The notes: generated by a model from the sequence alone, not told the origin. DNA of 14,287 nt from DUZB01 sp964407525 (GCA_964407525.1 CAYOWC010000104.1:1-14287); one strand, 5' to 3'; positions 1 to 6,371 are shown, counted from the stretch's first letter. Made by a program: numbers and translations.

Positions 1-63
1 TGGTTATAATGAGAATAACTATTTGTTATTACGTTGAGTATTATGAATGCGGCCCAGTTTTTT

Positions 64-84
64 CCTGACACCTGACACCTGACA
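64..84. repeat. Tandem heptanucleotide array, CCTGACA x3
   Basis: Three perfect head-to-tail copies of CCTGACA (64-70, 71-77, 78-84), followed by a partial CCC. It lies in non-coding DNA. The 7-bp period is shared by four other arrays of different sequence in this window. Confidence 0.9.
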
Positions 85-152
85 CCCGGAATCTGAGCAT
101 GGGCTATTCGACAACTGAAAAAAATATCACGTTAATCCGCGATGAGCCGTTT

Positions 153-187
153 TTCCCAATTTCCAATTTCAAGTTTCCAATTTCTCT
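153..187. repeat. Degenerate heptanucleotide array, TTTCCAA type, 5 units
   Basis: Five consecutive 7-bp units: TTCCCAA, TTTCCAA, TTTCAAG, TTTCCAA and TTTCTCT. The second and fourth are identical. It lies 66 bp beyond the CCTGACA array, in the same non-coding stretch. Confidence 0.75.
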
Positions 188-254
188 CCGAGAACATCAA
201 ATCACGAAAGTGCAACCTACTTCTTGGCTTAAATGTTAAGGATGCCGTAAGTCA

Positions 255-1547
255 CTATCCTTCCCTGTTATCAAAAACCCGCTTGCTCTTCCGTTCGGAT
301 CGGGGAAGAGTACCATATTCCAACAATTCCACATCAACGGTTACCATCACCTGTTTCTTGATCCCGGACTTGATATTTTTCTCGAGTTCAGCATTCCGGC
401 TGTCACCCACCCCTTCCTGTTTTTCTATCCGCAGGGCCATATAATCCCGACCGTCTTCTTTTCGATCCAGGACAATCTGGTATTCGCTTCCGATATCCGC
501 AATGGACGAGAGCACGTGATCCACCTGTCCGGGATAGATGTTTACCGCCCTGAAAATGATCATGTCATCGCTGCGCCCCAGGATGCGGTCATGTCTTGGC
601 AGGATAGAACCGCAGGGACAACGACCGGAGATCAGCCTTGTGAGATCCCTTGTTCGATATCGGATAAGGGGAACAGCTTCTTTTGTCAGGGTAGTTACAA
701 CCATTTCCCCGACCTCTCCTTCAGGCACCGGTTGAAGCGTATCCGGATCCAGAATTTCCAAAATATAGTAATCGGCCCAATAATGAATCCCCGTGTGATG
801 GACACAATCGAGCCCCGTTCCGGGTCCGTAAAGTTCCGTCATACCGGGAATGTCGAACATATGCTCTACACCAAGTAGTTCCCGTATCCGATCCCTCATG
901 GCATCACTTGAACGTTCGGAACCGAAAATCATTTTCTTGAGATTGATCTTGTCCCTTTCGCCCCTCAGGTTTACTTCTTCCGCCATCAGGAGACCCATGG
1001 ACGCTGTGCAGCAAAGGACCGTACTCTGAAAATCAATGAGAAATTGGCATTGCATATCCAGGTTGCCCGGTCCCACGGGAATGGCCATGGCCCCGAATTC
1101 TTCGCATCCCAGCTGAAAACTTGCTCCAGCCGTCCAGATTCCATATCCCACAGCAATCTGGACCCTGTCCCGGGTGCTGAGTTCGGCCATTTCGTAGCAA
1201 CGGGCGAAAAAATGTGTCCAGTCCTGAATATCCTTTTGGCTGTAGCAAAGCACTTTTCGTTTGCCTGTGGTCCCGGAAGAGGCGTGCATCCGAACGACCT
1301 TTTCAAAGGGTACAGACAGGAGTGGAAAGGGGTAACCTTCCTTCAGGTCGTTAGCCATGGTGAAGGGCAGTCTTTTCAAATCATCGAGAGATCGGATATC
1401 TTCGGGAAGTACTCCCACCTCATCGAGCCGTTTTTTATAGAATGGAGAACCGTGGTAGGCATGGGCTACTGTCCATTTCAATCGATCTAACTGATGTTGT
1501 TCAAGTTCCTGTGCAGTTTTCATAACAGGCATAAAGGTCTTTGTCAT
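255..1547 (-). CDS. Phenylacetate-CoA-ligase-family AMP-forming CoA ligase
   Basis: A 430-residue enzyme of the PaaK-like branch of the adenylate-forming superfamily, the usual length for that branch. It should activate a carboxylic acid to its CoA ester in the cytoplasm, using ATP and giving AMP and PPi. Visible motifs: the phosphate-binding loop HASSGTTGKRKV (88-99), the adenylate motif DIPGMTELYGPG (232-243), the ribose-binding Asp in YRTRDLTR (Asp301), the hinge GRSDDMII from about 324, and a C-terminal LPRSERKSKR (414-423) carrying the likely catalytic Lys. The start is ATG with AGGAG 5 nt upstream. It follows the TRAP genes on the same strand after a 439-bp gap, so it may activate what the transporter imports. 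Family members use phenylacetate and other aryl or alicyclic acids; the true substrate cannot be read from sequence, so no symbol is given. Confidence 0.88.
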   Translation of the reverse strand: MTKTFMPVMKTAQELEQHQLDRLKWTVAHAYHGSPFYKKRLDEVGVLPEDIRSLDDLKRLPFTMANDLKEGYPFPLLSVPFEKVVRMHASSGTTGKRKVLCYSQKDIQDWTHFFARCYEMAELSTRDRVQIAVGYGIWTAGASFQLGCEEFGAMAIPVGPGNLDMQCQFLIDFQSTVLCCTASMGLLMAEEVNLRGERDKINLKKMIFGSERSSDAMRDRIRELLGVEHMFDIPGMTELYGPGTGLDCVHHTGIHYWADYYILEILDPDTLQPVPEGEVGEMVVTTLTKEAVPLIRYRTRDLTRLISGRCPCGSILPRHDRILGRSDDMIIFRAVNIYPGQVDHVLSSIADIGSEYQIVLDRKEDGRDYMALRIEKQEGVGDSRNAELEKNIKSGIKKQVMVTVDVELLEYGTLPRSERKSKRVFDNREG

Positions 1548-1986
1548 TTGTTCTCCTACTCTTTGTTTTTAACCACGAATCACGCAAATAACACGAATGG
1601 GCAGAATCCAGGTGTGAGGGGCTTTCAGCCTTGATGTCGCCGCGATACGCCGGCTGAAAAAAAGCCAGTCAGTTCAAAAAAAACTTCCGGGTTCCATAGC
1701 AGCTTTCCGTGTGAGCGGCCTTGTCCACAATCCGTTTGGTGGGGTCCCGCCGCGATTTTTCGGGTTTCTCGGTCTATCGACTCCTGCATCATGCATATTC
1801 GGTCGTGGCAGGATGCCACTCACACAGGGGCGGAAACCCTGAACCAAAACTTGTCGAAGATCCCGTCTGAAGCGAAGTGATTTCACAAATATTCCGAAAT
1901 CCGCAATCGGATGTTTCACACGATGTTGAGGGTATCCCGATGGTGTTGGACTGCCTTCTGCCTACTGCTTTCTCCTTACTGCCTTT
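1548..1986. other. Long intergenic region with dyads and repeats, no gene supported
   Basis: This 439-bp gap separates dctM from the ligase. Two overlapping minus-strand open frames (1625-1819, 1674-1919) have Arg/Pro-rich, family-less translations and no ribosome binding site, so I do not call them. It contains CACGAAT-type repeats near 1574-1600, an 8-bp stem (1623-1630 with 1652-1659, loop 21 nt), the palindrome TGCATCATGCA (1785-1795), the hairpin GTGGCA-GGA-TGCCAC (1805-1819) and a heptad array at 1951-1992. None of the hairpins has a following T-run on the minus strand, so none is called a terminator. No clear ligase promoter was found. Confidence 0.6.
1574..1600. repeat. CACGAAT-type repeat, 9-bp spacing
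   Basis: CACGAAT occurs at 1574-1580 and again at 1592-1598, exactly two 9-bp steps apart, with a related CACGCAAAT between them. The pattern resembles the 9-bp-period repeats flanking the GxxExxY gene further right, with CACGAAT in place of ATGAAG. It sits just upstream of the ligase ribosome binding site. Confidence 0.5.
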
Positions 1987-1992
1987 TCACTG
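1951..1992. repeat. Heptanucleotide array, CTGCCTT type, about 6 units
   Basis: Consecutive 7-bp units CTGCCTT, CTGCCTA, CTGCTTT, CTCCTTA, CTGCCTT and TTCACTG. The last unit runs over the dctM stop codon, so the array begins where coding ends. It does not continue into the gene. Confidence 0.8.
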
Positions 1993-3291
1993 CACCATCC
2001 CCGGAACAATCAGAACGATTTGAGGGAAAATAATCAGTATGATAATGCAAACGATGCATGCCGCCAGGAAATAGCTTACACTTTTGAAAATCGTTCCCAG
2101 TTCTATTTCCGGCGCCAGGGCTTTCACCACGTAAATATTGACACCCACAGGAGGTGTAATGGCGCCCATTGTGGTGACCATGGTCAGAATGATCGCGTAC
2201 CATATGGGATCAAATCCCAGCGCTATCCCAAGGGGGAAAAATATGGGAATGGTGAGGACAAGAAACCCGAGGGAATCGATAAAACAGCCGCCCACGAGAT
2301 AAATGACCAGAATAAATGCTAAAATCACATAGGGGGAAACGGGAAGAGACGAAGCAAATTCAGCAATCATGAAGGGAAGCCTTGTAACGGCCAAAAAGCG
2401 ACCAAAAATGATGGCTCCCGTAACCAGGAAAAAAACCATGCATGAGATTTTGAGCGAATCTCTTATGGAGTCGATAAACCCCTTCCAGGTCAAACGCCTT
2501 GTTCCAACCGTGACGAGAAGAGTGAAGAAAACGCCCACTGCGCCAGCTTCTGTTGGAGTGAATAACCCACCATACAACCCCCCTATGACTAATACAAATA
2601 TGGCAATCGCTTCTATGACGCCGGCTAAAGATATGAGTTTTTCCTTGAAACTGGTTTTTGGCCCTGCCGGCCCATACTCAGGCTTGATCCTGCACAGAAC
2701 AAATATGGTGAGTACAAAAAGGATTCCGAGGAGAATGGCCGGCAGGATACCGGCAAGGAAGAGCTTTATAATAGATTGTTCTGTTTGGAGGCCGATGACT
2801 ATAAGAACAACACTGGGGGGCATCACCGTCCCTAAAGTCCCGCCGGTAACTACGGTTCCGCTGCTTAATCTCGTATCATATCCATATTTGGTCATCTGCG
2901 GGAGGGCGACGGTGCCCATAGTAGCTGCTGTGGCAGTATTTGAACCACAGATAGCGGCAAAGAGTTCATCCGCGCCGATTGTGGCAATAGCCAGTCCGCC
3001 CCGCCAGTGTCCAAACCATTTATATGCGGCCACATACAGTCTCTCCGCGATACCCGAATTGAACGCAAGATATCCTAAAAAGATAAAAAGCGGAATGACT
3101 GTCAGACCATATTTTGAGAACGTTCCCCAGACATCGGTCCCCACCACGTTTATTGCGGCTTTGAATGAAACCACATACCAGAATCCACAAAAACCGACGA
3201 TCCCCATGGCAAACCCTACGGGCATCCCTAAAAAGAACAGGACGGCTAAGAGGATGATTATCCCGATAATGCCGATCAGGGTTGCGCTCAT
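1987..3291 (-). CDS. dctM: TRAP transporter large permease (DctM type)
   Basis: The 434-residue large membrane subunit of a tripartite ATP-independent periplasmic transporter. It drives solute uptake across the inner membrane with an ion gradient, working with the DctQ and DctP proteins encoded upstream. The sequence is hydrophobic throughout, with roughly a dozen candidate membrane spans starting at the N-terminus. The family-typical segment near the C-terminus, MGAITPPVGVNIYVVKALAP, is clear, as is the GMPVGFAMG segment near residues 22-30. Length is normal for DctM. The ATG shares an ATGA overlap with the dctQ stop, indicating translational coupling, and GGGGAG lies just upstream. The stop codon abuts a heptad array. 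Substrate specificity is set by DctP, not by this subunit. Confidence 0.93.
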   Translation of the reverse strand: MSATLIGIIGIIILLAVLFFLGMPVGFAMGIVGFCGFWYVVSFKAAINVVGTDVWGTFSKYGLTVIPLFIFLGYLAFNSGIAERLYVAAYKWFGHWRGGLAIATIGADELFAAICGSNTATAATMGTVALPQMTKYGYDTRLSSGTVVTGGTLGTVMPPSVVLIVIGLQTEQSIIKLFLAGILPAILLGILFVLTIFVLCRIKPEYGPAGPKTSFKEKLISLAGVIEAIAIFVLVIGGLYGGLFTPTEAGAVGVFFTLLVTVGTRRLTWKGFIDSIRDSLKISCMVFFLVTGAIIFGRFLAVTRLPFMIAEFASSLPVSPYVILAFILVIYLVGGCFIDSLGFLVLTIPIFFPLGIALGFDPIWYAIILTMVTTMGAITPPVGVNIYVVKALAPEIELGTIFKSVSYFLAACIVCIIILIIFPQIVLIVPGMVQ

Positions 3292-3779
3292 CCTTCATCT
3301 CCCCTTTTTCTCATGAAAAGCTTCAAAAATTCAATCAAGAAAACCAGCGAGAGAACTGCGCACCCCAAAGCCACTCCGTAAGTGAAAGGATAGTAGATGA
3401 TCTGCAGCGTTTCAGTAACCTCGCCCGTTTCCCACAGGTTTGTTGCATATTTGGAAATCTGCCAGGCAACCAATGCAAAAAAAACCATACAGATAAGATA
3501 GTTGATGCCATGCAGAATCTTCTGTGTTTTTTTAGAAAAACGCAAGACTACGATATCTACAGCAATATGACCGTTTTTGAGTTGGGTATAGCCCAAAGCA
3601 AAAGCTGTAAGGACGGCGCCAAAATACCCCATAAGTTCGAAGGTACCGCTGACCGGGATCCAAACAAAGCGGAGGAAAACATTGGCGCACGTCAAAAAAA
3701 TCATCGCTATGAGGAACAGGCCTGCTATGAAGATAAGTGTCTGATTTAAGTAATGGCTGATCCTGTCTAAAATCACCAT
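3288..3779 (-). CDS. dctQ: TRAP transporter small permease (DctQ type)
   Basis: The 163-residue small membrane subunit that bridges DctM and the solute-binding protein. Four hydrophobic spans are visible, beginning with the segment LIFIAGLFLIAMIFLTCANV near residues 15-34, which carries the family-typical run before VFLRF. Length is typical. I chose the ATG at 3777-3779 because GGAG lies 5 nt upstream; the frame stays open only because it runs into the run of N, so any longer N-terminus is an artefact. The end overlaps dctM by 4 nt. The sequence between this start and dctP is unknown across the gap, but the gene itself is complete. Confidence 0.9.
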   Translation of the reverse strand: MVILDRISHYLNQTLIFIAGLFLIAMIFLTCANVFLRFVWIPVSGTFELMGYFGAVLTAFALGYTQLKNGHIAVDIVVLRFSKKTQKILHGINYLICMVFFALVAWQISKYATNLWETGEVTETLQIIYYPFTYGVALGCAVLSLVFLIEFLKLFMRKRGDEG

Positions 3780-3788
3780 ATGAACTCC

Positions 3789-3888
3789 NNNNNNNNNNNN
3801 NNNNNNNNNNNNNNNNNNNNNNNNNNNNNNNNNNNNNNNNNNNNNNNNNNNNNNNNNNNNNNNNNNNNNNNNNNNNNNNNNNNNNNNN
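3789..3888. other. Assembly gap, 100 N
   Basis: Exactly 100 undetermined bases between dctQ (start 3779) and dctP (stop 3933). A round number like this is usually a placeholder for unknown length, so the real dctP-dctQ spacing cannot be stated. Both flanking genes are complete, and 44 bp of non-coding sequence separates the gap from the dctP stop. Confidence 0.98.
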
Positions 3889-3932
3889 ATTGAAGGCAAT
3901 CCTTATATCCCTGAATTCCTCAATTTATATGA

Positions 3933-4958
3933 TCACTTACCTTCGTACATCTTGGCAATACATTTTATATCTTCAACAATCGCCTTTGCAGGCAAGCCCT
4001 TTGCTTCATTATCCTTAATCCAGTCGGCGGTAATCGGATCAAGCAGTTTATTCCACTCGTCCTTTTGTTTTTTCTTCAGTCGAAAAACCTTGACGCCTTG
4101 TTTCTCCTTTGACCAGCGCATGGCGCTTTCCACATGTTTATCCATATAGGTGCCTGTCCAGGCCGACTGCTGGGTACATAATTCATCCAGGACTTTTTGC
4201 ACGTCTTTCGGGAGAGAATTCCACTTGTCCAAATTCATCACTACGGCAAACGGATATACCGGTGTTTGTGTCATGGTGACAAATTTACAAAGTTCAGCAA
4301 ATTTGAAATCTTTCATAACCTCAAGAGAGGAAAACAAACCTTTAACCACACCTTTTTGCAAGGCCTCCGGTGTTTCCGGCATGGGCATGCCGACACGGTT
4401 TGCACCCCAGGCCTTCAAGATCTGTGCTGCTCCCCCTGATGCCCGAATAGGTACTCCCTTTAGGTCAGCAAGGTTTTTTATGGGGATAGTAGACATGATA
4501 TTCGAGGGCGCAGTCGTAAACATCGTAAGGACTTTGACCTTGGCAAATGCTTCTGGATTGTATTTCTTATACAGATCCAAGAGGGTAAGGCTGGCTACTT
4601 CTGAATTGGGCAAACCGAGTGGAAGAGCGATGGCATTGGTGATTTTGAAACGCCCTGGTTGGTAGGCCATGCACAGGCAACCGATATCAGCTGTTCCTGC
4701 AATGACGCCATCCATCATGGCTTTGGCTTTGAGGAGCGTACCCCCGGGAAAAGTTTGAATAACCACTTTCCCATTGGTCCGCTTTTCTACCACTTTCTTC
4801 CATTTTTCCATCTGAACACAGGGGAATGTGGGGGCAGGCGGAAAATTTGCGTACGTTAATTTAATGGGTCCCGCAACAGCTGGTGAGGGGCTGAGGGTAA
4901 TCGAAAACAATGAAGCCAAAAAAATCCCTGCGACGATACATCCTATTGTTCTTTTCAT
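3933..4958 (-). CDS. dctP: TRAP transporter periplasmic solute-binding protein (DctP type)
   Basis: A 341-residue periplasmic receptor that captures the substrate and delivers it to DctQM. A Sec signal peptide is clear: MKR, a hydrophobic core to about residue 22, then a likely cleavage site after AVA (27-29). Family landmarks include the segment WKKVVEKRTNGKV near 53-65 and the ligand-clamping Arg in GVPIRASGG (Arg172), which in characterised DctP proteins pairs with a carboxylate; the substrate is therefore probably an organic acid. ATG is preceded by AGGGAGG at 8 nt. It is first in the transporter operon, behind a predicted sigma-70-like promoter at 5074-5102. Placement beside a CoA ligase suggests the imported acid is activated to a CoA ester, which is inference. 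Confidence 0.92.
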   Translation of the reverse strand: MKRTIGCIVAGIFLASLFSITLSPSPAVAGPIKLTYANFPPAPTFPCVQMEKWKKVVEKRTNGKVVIQTFPGGTLLKAKAMMDGVIAGTADIGCLCMAYQPGRFKITNAIALPLGLPNSEVASLTLLDLYKKYNPEAFAKVKVLTMFTTAPSNIMSTIPIKNLADLKGVPIRASGGAAQILKAWGANRVGMPMPETPEALQKGVVKGLFSSLEVMKDFKFAELCKFVTMTQTPVYPFAVVMNLDKWNSLPKDVQKVLDELCTQQSAWTGTYMDKHVESAMRWSKEKQGVKVFRLKKKQKDEWNKLLDPITADWIKDNEAKGLPAKAIVEDIKCIAKMYEGK

Positions 4959-5073
4959 AAATCGGACCTCCCTTTCGTTAAAGAGCCAAATAGTTTAACA
5001 AGCACCTGAAAAAGTTTTCCCACCCCCTTTCCGATCCATATAACAAGAGTTTTTACCGCACATTGAGGCGGCC

Positions 5074-5102
5074 ATTGTAATCTCTCCAATTGAATACCTC
5101 AA
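5074..5102 (-). promoter_or_regulatory. Predicted sigma-70-like promoter of the TRAP operon
   Basis: On the minus strand the -35 is TTGAGG (5097-5102) and the -10 is TACAAT (5074-5079), separated by exactly 17 bp. Each box is one mismatch from consensus. Transcription would start near 5067, about 110 nt before the dctP ATG. The -35 region lies in a direct repeat of GGTATT on the minus strand (plus-strand 5093-5098 and 5101-5106), which might be a regulator site. Confidence 0.55.
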
Positions 5103-5122
5103 TACCTTTAACCCAAAAACTG

Positions 5123-5150
5123 CAATTAGCAATTAGCTTTTAGGCGTTAG
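5123..5150. repeat. Degenerate heptanucleotide array, CAATTAG type, 4 units
   Basis: Units CAATTAG, CAATTAG, CTTTTAG and GCGTTAG, all ending in TTAG or TAG in phase. The end overlaps a 7-bp stem, TTTAGGC-GTTA-GCCTAAA (5139-5156). It sits upstream of the TRAP promoter. Confidence 0.75.
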
Positions 5151-5246
5151 CCTAAAGATCCCAATCATTTGCATGGCTTTTACTTTTATTGAAAATCCCA
5201 CTTTTGAATGCTGCCTTATAGTATCGTAACGAAATGACATTGTGGG

Positions 5247-5281
5247 GCTAATAGCTAATGGCTAACCGCTAATTGCGGCTT
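5247..5281. repeat. Heptanucleotide array, GCTAATN type, 4-5 units
   Basis: Units GCTAATA, GCTAATG, GCTAACC, GCTAATT and then a divergent GCGGCTT. CTAATTG at 5269-5275 is the reverse complement of the CAATTAG unit of the array 120 bp to the left, and GCTTTTAG (5278-5285) repeats directly from 5136-5143. The two arrays may be ends of one repetitive element. Confidence 0.8.
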
Positions 5282-5298
5282 TTAGCTTTCAATTGAAA

Positions 5299-5784
5299 TC
5301 AAATGTATTTCTTCCAGAATTCCGGTCCTTCTTTTATCTTCTCCTGCCAGTAAGCCCCGAATGTGTCTTCAAAAAAGCTTTCCAACCTCCCGAACCATTT
5401 GCCCATTTTCTTGGTTCCCTTTTCGTGGGCTTCCAGAACGTCCTTGAGAAAAATCTCAATATCCGTAAGTTTATCCTTTGGGATGTACGCTAAAGCGCCT
5501 TTCTTAATCGATTTAGCAAAATTATCCGGATCCAAGGCGTGAGCAGTCAACATCAGCGTGGGAATATCCTTCTCCTTGCTGATTTTCAGAAGATCGTATC
5601 CCTTTACACCCATGATATCCAGAACCGCAATATCATAGAGGTTTTTTTCAAGAAGCGCCCTGCCCCCCTGGAAATCGGTGGCACTGTCTATAACGCACCC
5701 GTCCAGCAATTCGCGGAGAACCTCGATGATATCGGGCTCATCATCAACAATGAGGATCCTTTTCCCTTTTAATTTTTCATCCAC
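5299..5784 (-). CDS. Stand-alone receiver-domain response regulator
   Basis: A 161-residue two-component receiver protein without a DNA-binding domain. The acidic pocket Asp14-Asp15 follows the hydrophobic strand KRILIV; the phospho-acceptor is Asp56 in VLDIMG; the conserved Thr80 and Lys103 complete the set. Residues 106-161 form a charged C-terminal tail rich in aromatic residues (Trp130, Phe131, Phe137, Phe138, Tyr145, Trp146, Phe156, Trp157) that matches no output domain I know. I chose the GTG at 5784 because GGAGG lies 8 nt upstream and the receiver fold starts right after it; the longer reading to 5853 enters the repeat flanking the GxxExxY gene and encodes a Met/Phe-rich artefact. No partner kinase is in the window. 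Output is presumably by protein-protein contact. Confidence 0.82.
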   Translation of the reverse strand: MDEKLKGKRILIVDDEPDIIEVLRELLDGCVIDSATDFQGGRALLEKNLYDIAVLDIMGVKGYDLLKISKEKDIPTLMLTAHALDPDNFAKSIKKGALAYIPKDKLTDIEIFLKDVLEAHEKGTKKMGKWFGRLESFFEDTFGAYWQEKIKEGPEFWKKYI

Positions 5785-5806
5785 TATACGATCCTCCGAC
5801 AGGGTT

Positions 5807-5842
5807 AATCTTACCATGAAGGACATGAAGAGCATGAAGAGG
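5807..5842. repeat. Left inverted-repeat arm of the GxxExxY unit (ATGAAGNNC x3)
   Basis: Bases 5813-5841 are a perfect 29-bp inverted match to 6213-6241. Inside it are three 9-bp units, ATGAAGGAC, ATGAAGAGC and ATGAAGAGG (5816-5842). It begins with AATCTTACCATGAAG (5807-5821), which recurs in the same orientation at 6316-6330. The arm ends directly at the GxxExxY stop codon (5843-5845). Confidence 0.92.
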
Positions 5843-6220
5843 TTAAAGAACAAAGCTCCTGAGCCCTTGTTTCAGTTTTAATACGTTGAAATTGATTAAA
5901 AACCCTTGTTCTATTTTCGCGAGCTTCATATAAGTCAGGAGCTGAGCTTCATGGATTCCCTTCAGCTTCTCTACAGCCTTGAGTTCCAGTATGATCGTAT
6001 TCTCTACGACCATATCGATTCGATAACCGCAATCCAAACGGATGCCTTTATACTCAACCGGCAGAGGATATTCCAGTTTGAAAGCAATACGATTCAGATC
6101 AAGTTCCCGAGTCAGGCATTGCTGATATGTAGATTCCAACAAACCAGGCCCCAGATGACGATGGACTTCGATAGCGGCTCCAATTACCCGGTTTGATATT
6201 TCGCTAAATTCTCTCTTCAT
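5843..6220 (-). CDS. GxxExxY family protein (PD-(D/E)XK nuclease-like fold)
   Basis: A 125-residue protein of the GxxExxY family, named for the motif seen here as GLLESTY (Gly26, Glu29, Tyr32), preceded by the typical IGAAIEVHRHLGPG. The second half carries YRIDMVV (Asp69) followed by IILELK (Glu79-x-Lys81), the D...ExK signature of the PD-(D/E)XK nuclease superfamily to which this family is assigned. Its cellular role is not established. I prefer the ATG at 6220, which gives the family-typical short N-terminus; ATGs at 6229 and 6238 are also in frame, but they lie inside the flanking repeat and would add MKDMKS. The gene is bounded almost exactly by the two 29-bp inverted repeats and has nothing to do with CoA metabolism, so it looks inserted between the mutase and the response regulator. 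Confidence 0.82.
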   Translation of the reverse strand: MKREFSEISNRVIGAAIEVHRHLGPGLLESTYQQCLTRELDLNRIAFKLEYPLPVEYKGIRLDCGYRIDMVVENTIILELKAVEKLKGIHEAQLLTYMKLAKIEQGFLINFNVLKLKQGLRSFVL

Positions 6221-6241
6221 GCTCTTCATGTCCTTCATGGT
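6213..6241. repeat. Right inverted-repeat arm of the GxxExxY unit
   Basis: Exact 29-bp reverse complement of 5813-5841. Read on the minus strand it supplies the region immediately upstream of the preferred GxxExxY start (or its first codons if ATG 6238 is used), including a GAAGGA that could act as ribosome binding site for the ATG at 6220. Confidence 0.92.
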
Positions 6242-6315
6242 GACTATTTTTTCAAACCGACGTGCCCGCCAAAACGTTACGATTGCAACTGGTTTCGTTT
6301 ACTTTTCTAAAAGAA

Positions 6316-6342
6316 AATCTTACCATGAAGCGCATGAAGGAG
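6316..6342. repeat. Third, partial copy of the ATGAAG repeat
   Basis: AATCTTACCATGAAG (6316-6330) is identical to 5807-5821 in the same orientation, and the copy continues with two 9-bp units, ATGAAGCGC and ATGAAGGAG. It lies between the mutase stop codon and the GxxExxY unit, so same-orientation copies bracket the whole insertion. Confidence 0.8.
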
Positions 6343-6371
6343 TTTTTGAATCCCATCTAATAAGACAGCAT

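Larger units (their letters stand above)
1..254. other. Non-coding stretch downstream of the CoA ligase
   Basis: No convincing gene is seen here. It lies downstream of the ligase stop codon and carries two short tandem arrays with a 7-bp period, listed separately. I found no GC-rich hairpin followed by a T-run on the minus strand that would serve as the ligase terminator. An open frame on the plus strand crosses into the ligase, but it has no ribosome binding site and a low-complexity translation. Confidence 0.6.
4959..5298. other. Intergenic region between response regulator and TRAP operon
   Basis: This 340-bp gap has no open frame worth calling. It contains the predicted TRAP promoter (5074-5102), giving a leader of about 110 nt, and two heptanucleotide arrays (5123-5150, 5247-5281) that share the octamer GCTTTTAG. 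The 12-bp palindrome TTTCAATTGAAA (5287-5298) directly follows the response regulator stop codon but has no T-run. No riboswitch architecture was recognised in the leader. Confidence 0.6.

Noticed and set aside
64..187. Short repeats as a CRISPR array
   Set aside because: Units are 7 bp, contiguous and without spacers; no cas gene is nearby.
1623..1659. 8-bp stem as terminator of the TRAP operon
   Set aside because: On the minus strand the T-run precedes the stem and does not follow it, and the loop is 21 nt; it does not fit an intrinsic terminator.
1674..1919. 81-residue minus-strand open frame in the long gap
   Set aside because: No ribosome binding site, no recognisable domain, composition like translated non-coding DNA; overlaps another equally poor frame.
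2369..3316. 315-residue plus-strand open frame
   Set aside because: Lies wholly antisense to dctM, whose family match is certain; its Met/Pro/Thr-rich translation resembles no protein and it has no ribosome binding site.
3780..3899. Longer dctQ N-terminus reading through the N run
   Set aside because: The extension consists of undetermined residues; the ATG at 3779 has a good ribosome binding site and gives the normal family length.
5060..5078. TGGC...TGC pair upstream of dctP as a sigma-54 promoter
   Set aside because: The GG-to-GC spacing is two bases too long for the sigma-54 consensus, and a well-spaced sigma-70-like promoter is next to it.
6303..6317. TTTTCT-AAA-AGAAAA hairpin after the mutase gene as terminator
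   Set aside because: Stem is six mostly A-T pairs with no GC core, too weak to support the call.
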